From Gemmiger_A avium (GTDB lineage Bacteria; Bacillota; Clostridia; Oscillospirales; Ruminococcaceae), in the NCBI GenBank assembly GCA_019114585.1, contig DXFE01000075.1, positions 1 to 27,513 on the forward strand: a stretch of DNA of 27,513 nt, given 5' to 3'. The notes beneath the pieces are model-generated. The model did no database searches. It was not told the DNA's origin and was given only the letters and a program-made list of their open reading frames with translations. Made by a program: the position numbers and the translations under genes. Below are positions 22,224 to 27,513 of this stretch, piece after piece; position 1 is the first letter of the stretch; the number at the start of each line of letters is the position of its first letter.

Positions 22224-22871
22224 ATGAAGAAAGATTTGACCGAACTGGTATTCATCCTGGACCGCAGCGGCTCCATGCAGGGGCTGGAGGGAGACACCAT
22301 CGGCGGTTTCAACTCCATGCTGGAAAAGCAGAAAAAGCAGCCCGGCGAGGCCTTTGTCTCCACCGTGCTGTTCGATAGCCAGACCGAGGTTATCCACGAC
22401 CGGGTCCGGCTGGATAAGGTGTGCCCCCTGACCGACAAGGAGTATTATGTCCGGGGCTGCACCGCCCTGCTGGACGCGGTGGGCGGGGCCATCCATCACA
22501 TCGGCAACATCCACAAATACGCCCGGCCGGAGGATGTGCCGGAACACACCCTTTTCGTCATCACCACCGACGGCATGGAAAACGCCAGCCGCCGTTATAC
22601 GGCCCCGCAGGTACGGGAGATGATCCAGCGCCAGAAAGAAAAATACGGCTGGGAGTTTTTGTTCCTGGGGGCCAATATCGACGCGGTGGAAACCGCGGGC
22701 CGGCTGGGCATTGCGCCCGAACGGGCGGTGAACTACCACAGCGACAGCAAGGGCACCCGCCTGAACTACGATGTGGTGGGGCAGGCCGTGGCCACATTCC
22801 GCGGCAGCACCCCGCTGGACGAACACTGGAAAGACGCCATTGAGCGGGATTTCCAAAGCCGGAAAAAATAA
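22224..22871 (+). CDS. VWA-domain protein
   Basis: A 215-residue von Willebrand factor A-type protein without signal peptide, so cytoplasmic. The MIDAS motif DRSGSM is at residues 13-18, completed by TIGGFN (25-30) and ITTDGMEN. Mg2+-dependent VWA proteins assemble complexes; many such standalone bacterial ones resemble TerY-like stress proteins, and the partner is unknown. The start ATG 22224 has GGGGGA upstream; the longer frame extends over the promoter. The nearby macrodomain cluster may be functionally related, but the VWA gene seems to have its own promoter and lies 87 nt beyond DUF2200. Confidence 0.88.
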   Translation: MKKDLTELVFILDRSGSMQGLEGDTIGGFNSMLEKQKKQPGEAFVSTVLFDSQTEVIHDRVRLDKVCPLTDKEYYVRGCTALLDAVGGAIHHIGNIHKYARPEDVPEHTLFVITTDGMENASRRYTAPQVREMIQRQKEKYGWEFLFLGANIDAVETAGRLGIAPERAVNYHSDSKGTRLNYDVVGQAVATFRGSTPLDEHWKDAIERDFQSRKK

Positions 22872-22878
22872 GACAAAA

Positions 22879-22910
22879 CAGCGGCCGCCCGGATTTCCGG
22901 GCGGCCGCTG
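22879..22910. terminator. Convergent terminator between VWA and arsC
   Basis: The 14-bp stem CAGCGGCCGCCCGG/CCGGGCGGCCGCTG (22879-22892, 22897-22910) with a 4-nt loop is followed on the minus strand by TTTTGTCTTATTTTT, ideal for arsC. On the plus strand the tail is only TGCCGCGTTT. Confidence 0.85.
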
Positions 22911-22918
22911 TGCCGCGT

Positions 22919-23380
22919 TTACAGGGTGCCGCTCTGGATACGGCGCCGCAGATCCAGCACCTTTTCCTCGATGCGCGCCATCACCGCCAGAAAGGCCGCG
23001 TCCTCCTGGCCGGTGGGGTCGTCCAGGCCCCAGTCCTCCCGGTGGGAGCAGGGCAGAGACGGGCACTGCACGTTGCAGCCCATCGTGACCACAATGTCCA
23101 CAGCGGGCAGGTCGGTCAGGGGCTTGTTGTACTGGGTTTGCTCCATGTCGATGCCGTGTACCTGCTTCATCAGCCGCACCGCGTCAGGGTTGATCCGGGC
23201 GCCCGGCTCGGTGCCGGCGGAACAGCTTTCAAACACATCCCCGGCCAGCTGCTTGCCCAGCGCCTCCGCCATCTGGCTGCGGCAGGAGTTGTGCACGCAG
23301 AGAAAGGCAACCCGGGGCTTTTTCCTGCCGGATGCCGGAGAAATACCGGCCCCGCGGGTCTGCTGTTCTTGGTTGATCAT
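22919..23380 (-). CDS. arsC: Thioredoxin-coupled arsenate reductase (LMW-PTPase fold)
   Basis: A 153-residue ArsC that reduces arsenate to arsenite. The phosphatase-like P-loop is CVHNSCRSQ with the nucleophile Cys28 and Cys33; further redox cysteines are Cys102 and Cys106 (VTMGCNVQC) with Cys111 nearby; GLDDPTG is the conserved Asp motif. Electrons come from thioredoxin, so the TrxA/TrxB genes in this window are natural partners. A 22-residue polar N-terminal extension precedes the core. ATG 23380 has AAGGAGG 7 nt upstream. No ArsR, efflux pump or other ars gene is adjacent, so detoxification would need an exporter elsewhere; some members may act as tyrosine phosphatases instead. Confidence 0.9.
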   Translation of the reverse strand: MINQEQQTRGAGISPASGRKKPRVAFLCVHNSCRSQMAEALGKQLAGDVFESCSAGTEPGARINPDAVRLMKQVHGIDMEQTQYNKPLTDLPAVDIVVTMGCNVQCPSLPCSHREDWGLDDPTGQEDAAFLAVMARIEEKVLDLRRRIQSGTL

Positions 23381-23410
23381 GGCTTGTCCTCCTTACTGTG
23401 CTGTGATGCA

Positions 23411-23447
23411 CGGTAAAAAAATACCGCAAGCGCAGCAGCGCTTGCGG
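23411..23447 (-). terminator. Terminator of the tRNA-Pro gene
   Basis: The 10-bp stem CCGCAAGCGC/GCGCTTGCGG (23424-23433, 23438-23447) is followed on the minus strand by TATTTTTTTACC. It lies between the tRNA and arsC, 31 bp upstream of the arsC start. Confidence 0.9.
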
Positions 23448-23453
23448 AAAAGA

Positions 23454-23529
23454 TGGTCCGAGTGGCGGGATTCGAACCCACGGCATCCTGCTCCCAAAGC
23501 AGGCGCGCTACCAGCTGCGCTACACCCGG
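23454..23529 (-). tRNA. tRNA-Pro (anticodon UGG)
   Basis: The minus strand has a complete cloverleaf: acceptor CCGGGTG/CACTCGG (with one G-U), D-arm region around GTAGCGCAGCTGGTAGCGC, anticodon stem CCTGC/GCAGG with loop TTTGGGA (anticodon TGG), T-arm GTGGGTTCGAATCCCGC and encoded ACCA. Length is 76 nt. It has its own consensus promoter and terminator. Confidence 0.97.
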
Positions 23530-23553
23530 CTGTTTATGCTTTGAACGAGAGAT

Positions 23554-23582
23554 ATTATACTATACTCCGCGGCCTGCGTCAA
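23554..23582 (-). promoter_or_regulatory. tRNA-Pro promoter
   Basis: Minus-strand TTGACG (23577-23582), 17-bp spacer, perfect TATAAT (23554-23559), about 25 bp before the tRNA 5' end. A strong vegetative promoter. Confidence 0.9.
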
Positions 23583-23659
23583 ATACAGGTAGCGATGAAT
23601 AAAAATAAAATATTTGTGGAAAATTTATGGTCTAATTTGGTAAGATAAATTACAAAGTG

Positions 23660-23688
23660 TTTACAAAAGCGGCGAAATTGAGTATGAT
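23660..23688 (+). promoter_or_regulatory. Promoter of the first DUF3048 gene
   Basis: TTTACA (23660-23665), 17-bp spacer, TATGAT (23683-23688). A small hairpin CAATCC/GGATTG (23698-23703, 23710-23715) lies in the leader. Confidence 0.8.
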
Positions 23689-23739
23689 AAGGGTAATCAA
23701 TCCGTTTGTGGATTGCCAGGAGAAAAAGGAGGGCGGCCT

Positions 23740-24858
23740 ATGAGACGACCGACCTGTCTGCTGTTTGTACTCTGTCTGGCTGCGTGTCTGCTGGCGGGCT
23801 GTGCGCCTCAAAGCGAAGCACCGCAGCCCACCGCCACCCCGGCGCCTACCCATACGCCTGTGGAGGAAGAGCCGGCAGAACCTGCCTATGAAACGCTGGA
23901 GGGCATCAACCCCTATACCGGCCTGCCTCAGGGGGAGAATTATCCCGCCGGCAAGCGCGGCGTGGCGGTGATGATCAACAACGTAAAAGGGGCGCTGCCC
24001 CAGAGCGGCATCAACAGCGCCGACCTGCTGTACGAGATGGTCACCGAGGGCGGCGTGACCCGCCTGATGGCCGTGTACCGGGATTACGCCAACATGCCGG
24101 TGGTGGGGCCCATCCGTTCCGCCCGGGACCAGCACGTGCAGCTGATGCTGCCGCTGGAATGTCTTTACGCCCATATCGGCGGGTCTACCTACGCCAATGT
24201 GCTGCTGGATGTGTTCCATTGCCCGGGGTATCGCTCGCTGGATGGCAAATACCGCAATTTCTACTGGATCGACCAGGAGCGCCGCAAGACCATGGACCAG
24301 GACTACTGCGTCTATACCGACGGCCCCACCCTGGCCGCTGCGCTGGAAAAATTCGGCCTGGACACCGATTTCGGATATGAGATGCCGCAGACGTTCCGGT
24401 TTGTGGGCGCGGACGAGCCCGCCCGTGTGCTGGAAGACGGGGTGGCCAAACAGGTGTATCTGCGGTTCTCCGGCTACACCGACTGCGAGTTCCGCTATGA
24501 CGAGACTACCGGCCGCTACGCCAAGTGGGAGTTCGGCGAACCCCAGGTGGACGAGGGGGACGGCGGCGCCCAGTACCAGGCGGACAACCTGTTCATTCTG
24601 TTCACCGAGATCACCAAGTACCCGGACGGGGTGCTCAGCCAGGTGGATCTGTCCGGCCAGGGATATGGCTATTACTTCTGCGATGGCCGGTATGAGCGGG
24701 TGCGCTGGATGAAAGGGGCGGCCTCGTCGCCGCTGCGCATCCTGCGGCTGGACGGCACCGAGGAAGATGTGCTGGTCAACCCGGGCCAGAGCTACATCGC
24801 GATGGTGGGGCTGGATCAGTTCGAATACTTCCGCATCGATGACCAGCCGGTCGAATGA
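23740..24858 (+). CDS. DUF3048 (YerB-like) lipoprotein 1
   Basis: A 372-residue exported lipoprotein. The signal peptide ends in the lipobox LAGC with Cys21; a Pro/Thr-rich spacer follows. The DUF3048 core has KRGVAVMINN, ALPQSGINSADLLYEMVTEG, TRLMAVY and the motif GPIRSARDQHVQLMLP; the C-terminal half has GYGYYFCDGRYERVRWMKG and LVNPGQSYIAM. YerB family function is not established; a cell-envelope role is inferred from the anchor. ATG 23740 has AAGGAGG upstream. First of three adjacent paralogues, with its own strong promoter; the other two follow in the same direction. Confidence 0.9.
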   Translation: MRRPTCLLFVLCLAACLLAGCAPQSEAPQPTATPAPTHTPVEEEPAEPAYETLEGINPYTGLPQGENYPAGKRGVAVMINNVKGALPQSGINSADLLYEMVTEGGVTRLMAVYRDYANMPVVGPIRSARDQHVQLMLPLECLYAHIGGSTYANVLLDVFHCPGYRSLDGKYRNFYWIDQERRKTMDQDYCVYTDGPTLAAALEKFGLDTDFGYEMPQTFRFVGADEPARVLEDGVAKQVYLRFSGYTDCEFRYDETTGRYAKWEFGEPQVDEGDGGAQYQADNLFILFTEITKYPDGVLSQVDLSGQGYGYYFCDGRYERVRWMKGAASSPLRILRLDGTEEDVLVNPGQSYIAMVGLDQFEYFRIDDQPVE

Positions 24859-24884
24859 AGACACAAACTGGCAGGAATTTAAGC

Positions 24885-24913
24885 TTTACAGCCCCGGCCC
24901 TGCCGTGTACAAT
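24885..24913 (+). promoter_or_regulatory. Promoter of the second DUF3048 gene
   Basis: TTTACA (24885-24890), 17-bp spacer, TACAAT (24908-24913). The same -35 hexamer and spacing occur before the first paralogue. Confidence 0.8.
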
Positions 24914-25000
24914 AAGAGATGCCACAAGCGGGGCAGATGATGTTGAAAAAGCCGCCGGTCTCCGGTGTGCGGAAAATACAAAACACAGTGAGGAATTACC

Positions 25001-26155
25001 ATGAAACGCTTGCTTTGTCTGATTCTGATTCTGGTGCTCTCCGTCGGCCTGCTGGCCGCCTGCGGCAAGGACCCCGGCACTGCCGGCGGTGAGGGCGGCG
25101 GAAATGAGCCCGCCGCAACCCCGGAACCCACGCCGGAACCCACCCCGGAGCCCTACAACGCCCAGCTGCTGACCGGCTATGAAAAGGACTCCAGCTATCC
25201 CGACAACCAGCGCCCTGTGGCCATCATGTTCAACAACCTGATCGACGCCCGGCCCCAGAATGGCCTGTCCGATGCGGAGATCGTGGTGGAGATCAAGGTG
25301 GAAGGCGGCATCACCCGCTTCATGGGCATCTTTGACGACTGGTCCGACCTGGACAAGATCGGGCCCATCCGTTCCGCCCGGGACCAGTACCTGAAACTGA
25401 TTATGCCCTGGCAGATGCTCTATGTGCACGATGGCCAGAGCGTAGTGGTGGACTACATGGTCCGGGACTACGACTATGACGAGTTCAACCTGAAGCAGGT
25501 GGGCAGCTTTGCCTGGCGTGAGAAAGACCGGTACAACTGGGCCGGCAAGACCAACCTGGCCACCGAGCACACCGAGTACACCGATGGCGAACATCTGGCC
25601 GACTATATCACCGACCAGGGCGTGGATACTTTCCGTGACTACGGCGAATCCACCTTCTTCAACTTCGTGGATTACCGCGAGCCTGCCCGTCAGCTGTCCG
25701 GTGACGAGGTGACTGTGGCCGAGCAGGTCACGGTGCAGCATTCCAGCAGCTATCGCACCCGCCTGACCTACGACAGCAGCCTGAACCTGTATTATATGAG
25801 CCAGTATTACGGCAAGAGCGGCTATCTGGACACCATCGACCAGAACAACGACCAGCAGCTGGCCTTTGACAACGTGGTGGTGCTGTTCACCGACATCCAC
25901 ACCTACCCCGAATACCGGGAAAAGGATCTGCAGTACGTGGACTACGACTTCGGCGGTTACGGCTACTACATCTACGGCGGCAAGGCCGAGCGCATCCGTT
26001 GGGTAAAGGGTGTGCCCGAGCAGGCCCTGCGCCTGGTGCAGCTGGACGGTTCCACCCCGTACGAGATCAACTGCGGCAAGACCTACCTGGCCGTGGTGGA
26101 TCTGGACGAGTTCAACAATTTCAGCTGTGAGGCTCTGACCACTTCGGAGGGCTGA
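25001..26155 (+). CDS. DUF3048 (YerB-like) lipoprotein 2
   Basis: A 384-residue lipoprotein; the signal peptide ends LLAAC with the lipobox Cys at 21. A spacer of TPEP repeats follows. The DUF3048 core contains RPVAIMFNNLIDARPQNGLSDAEIV, EGGITRFMGIFDD, IGPIRSARDQYLKLIMP and a C-terminal YGYYIYGGKAERIRWVKG. The match to the first paralogue is close over the core. No catalytic residues are obvious. The ATG at 25001 has GAGGA upstream. A duplication of the neighbour is likely. Its own promoter means that expression need not follow the first copy. Confidence 0.9.
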   Translation: MKRLLCLILILVLSVGLLAACGKDPGTAGGEGGGNEPAATPEPTPEPTPEPYNAQLLTGYEKDSSYPDNQRPVAIMFNNLIDARPQNGLSDAEIVVEIKVEGGITRFMGIFDDWSDLDKIGPIRSARDQYLKLIMPWQMLYVHDGQSVVVDYMVRDYDYDEFNLKQVGSFAWREKDRYNWAGKTNLATEHTEYTDGEHLADYITDQGVDTFRDYGESTFFNFVDYREPARQLSGDEVTVAEQVTVQHSSSYRTRLTYDSSLNLYYMSQYYGKSGYLDTIDQNNDQQLAFDNVVVLFTDIHTYPEYREKDLQYVDYDFGGYGYYIYGGKAERIRWVKGVPEQALRLVQLDGSTPYEINCGKTYLAVVDLDEFNNFSCEALTTSEG

Positions 26156-26185
26156 GCGGCAGCGCACCTGTAAAATCCGTACACA

Positions 26186-26219
26186 CACAGAGCCTGTCCC
26201 GGACGGGGCAGGCTCTGTG
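26186..26219 (+). terminator. Hairpin after DUF3048 gene 2
   Basis: A 15-bp stem (26186-26200, 26205-26219; one G-U pair) with loop GGAC is followed by CTTCACT without a clear T-run. It may be a weak terminator or attenuator before the third paralogue, for which no good promoter was seen. Confidence 0.55.
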
Positions 26220-26289
26220 CTTCACTCCGGGCCGGGAGGGAACGAACCGCGAAATTCAGCCCGCAAAGGGAAAAGGGGGAACGTAACCC

Positions 26290-27468
26290 GTGAAACGATC
26301 TGTACAACTCTTTCTTGCCGCACTGCTCTGCCTGTGTATGCTGGCAGGCTGTGCACCGAAACCGGACAGCTCCTCTGTGCCGGAAGCCGGTTCTGCCGTG
26401 TCGGAACCCGGCGCTGAGACCGCCGACACCCAGCCCGCTCCGTCCGCGGTGGACCCGCTTACCGGTGCGACACGGGACAGCGCCTGTACCCGCCGTCCCT
26501 ATGCGGTGACCTTCTACAATTCGCCTGCGGCTCTGCCCCAGTGGGGCATCAGCTCCGCCCAGGTGCTTATTGAGTGCCTGACCGAGGGCAACACCACCTA
26601 CCAGATGGGGCTGTTCTCGGCGGAAAGCGGCTTGCCCAAGGTGGGGCCGGTGGGCCCCGCCCGGGACACGCTGCTGCAGTTTGCCATGGGCGGCAACGCC
26701 ATTCCGGTTCACATCGGCCAGAACAACTACGCCTGGAACCTGCTCAACCAGTACGCCTATCAGGACATCAACGGCTGGTATGTGGGTGTTTCGGTGTTTG
26801 ATATGGACTGGGACCGCAACGCCACCGTCAGCGACGAACTGTGCTGGTACACCCGGCAGGAGACGCTGAACAACGGCCTGACCTCCACCGGCGTGGCCCA
26901 GGACGGCACCGTGCCGGGCATGTTCCACTTTGCCGGTGAAGCCATGACCCTGCCCAACACCGCCGCATCCCAGAGCCTGACCATCCAGTACGCCGAGGGC
27001 GCGCTGGCCCGGCTGGACTGGTCGGCGGAGGCAGGCGCTTACCTGAAGTTCAACAGCGACGGCAGCGCCCAGACCGACGCCGATACCGGCGCCCAGCTGA
27101 GCTTCAACAACGTGCTGGTGCTGTACGCCAGCGCCGGCGTCAAGGATGACGGCTATACCCGGGACTATGATCTGACCCAGGGCACCGGCCTGTACCTGTC
27201 CGGCGGCGGCTGGCAGACCGTCCGGTGGCAGAAAGGCGAACCCACCGCTCCGCTGTACCTGTATGATGAGGCGGGCAACCCGGTGGCCCTGAACCCCGGC
27301 CGCACCTATCTGGGCATCTACGGCGGCTTTGCCGGGCAGAGCGTCCAGCTGACCGCGGACGGCGCGGCGGTGGAACTGCCCGCCGCCCCCACGCCCATGG
27401 CCACCCCGGAACCCACCCCCGCCCCCACAGCGGAACCGGCCCCGGCGGAGAGCCAGCCGGCCGCCTGA
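26290..27468 (+). CDS. Divergent DUF3048-like lipoprotein 3
   Basis: A 392-residue lipoprotein starting at GTG 26290 (weak site GGGGG); lipobox LAGC with Cys21. It shares the DUF3048 plan with the two upstream copies but is clearly diverged: the GPIRSARDQ segment reads GPVGPARDT, RPVAVMINN becomes RPYAVTFYN, and QSGI becomes QWGI. The C-terminal PGRTYLGIYGG matches PGQSYIAMVG of copy 1. It adds a Pro/Ala/Thr-rich C-terminal tail after residue 360. Changes at the most conserved motif suggest a different ligand or a lost activity. Membership of the family is inferred from alignment with the neighbours. Confidence 0.82.
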   Translation: MKRSVQLFLAALLCLCMLAGCAPKPDSSSVPEAGSAVSEPGAETADTQPAPSAVDPLTGATRDSACTRRPYAVTFYNSPAALPQWGISSAQVLIECLTEGNTTYQMGLFSAESGLPKVGPVGPARDTLLQFAMGGNAIPVHIGQNNYAWNLLNQYAYQDINGWYVGVSVFDMDWDRNATVSDELCWYTRQETLNNGLTSTGVAQDGTVPGMFHFAGEAMTLPNTAASQSLTIQYAEGALARLDWSAEAGAYLKFNSDGSAQTDADTGAQLSFNNVLVLYASAGVKDDGYTRDYDLTQGTGLYLSGGGWQTVRWQKGEPTAPLYLYDEAGNPVALNPGRTYLGIYGGFAGQSVQLTADGAAVELPAAPTPMATPEPTPAPTAEPAPAESQPAA

Positions 27469-27480
27469 AAACACAAACAA

Positions 27481-27513
27481 AACCGGCGCACCGCAGGCGG
27501 CGCGCCGGTTTTT
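27481..27513 (+). terminator. Terminator of the DUF3048 array
   Basis: The 9-bp stem AACCGGCGC/GCGCCGGTT (27481-27489, 27502-27510) runs into a T-run at the window edge. Confidence 0.85.

Noticed and set aside
23454..23529. An integrated element at tRNA-Pro
   Set aside because: No integrase, no duplicated tRNA 3' end and no shift in gene content is visible on either side.

Overview
The window looks like chromosome from a GC-rich, low-oxygen Firmicute of the gut Oscillospiraceae/Ruminococcaceae type (Faecalibacterium, Gemmiger and Subdoligranulum relatives). This is inferred from strong AGGAGG-type ribosome sites, vegetative promoters with 17-bp spacers, DUF3048 lipoproteins, a LytTR/DUF3021 pair, a thioredoxin-coupled ArsC, iron-sulfur flavoproteins and GC-rich codon use. 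No phage, insertion sequence, CRISPR array or rRNA is visible. Most of the long antisense open frames are by-products of the GC-rich codons.

Layout. (1) 1-2906: the 3' part of a large secreted and membrane-anchored surface protein with an EEEPxV repeat, Ig-like domains and three C-terminal membrane helices. (2) 2986-6339, minus strand: a compact operon, transcribed in the order zinc alcohol dehydrogenase, yaaA, bcp, a DUF5655-like protein and an AlkD-like DNA alkylation repair protein; it reads as a stress or peroxide operon. (3) 6506-7398, plus: a LytTR transcription factor and a DUF3021 membrane partner, divergent from the operon. A 21-bp-phased direct repeat lies between the two promoters. 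(4) 7538-8143: a SAM methyltransferase with a promoter and palindromic operator. It converges on an unrecognised C-terminal-HTH protein (8147-9019). (5) 9190-12503, minus: a TetR regulator, a CrtI-like FAD oxidoreductase and a 2Fe-2S ferredoxin-reductase-like protein, probably one regulated redox system. (6) 12667-16375, minus: hypB, an 889-residue GltD-like iron-sulfur flavoprotein and hypA, with a collapsed LysR-type regulator (16517-16940) diverging from it. (7) 16996-18099, minus: an SPFH/stomatin-like protein. Upstream is a 545-bp non-coding stretch holding a string of small hairpins, two of them like tRNA T-arms. (8) 18645-20125: trxA, trxB and a small cysteine-bearing membrane protein. 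(9) 20244-22136: a P-loop kinase, a macrodomain-HTH protein and a DUF2200 protein, then a separately expressed VWA protein (22224-22871). (10) 22919-23529, minus: an arsenate reductase below tRNA-Pro(UGG). (11) 23740-27468: three consecutive DUF3048 (YerB-like) lipoproteins.

The genes share a redox and stress theme. TrxA/TrxB can serve as electron donors for Bcp and ArsC; YaaA, Bcp and AlkD protect against oxidants and DNA damage; two flavoprotein/iron-sulfur systems suggest anaerobic electron transfer. The points most worth follow-up are the LytTR operator between divergent promoters, the Hyp/flavoprotein operon beside its wrecked regulator, the CrtI-like/ferredoxin reductase pair, the hairpin string at 18266-18409, and the macrodomain-HTH cluster. 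All family names come from reading the proteins by eye; no database search was run.
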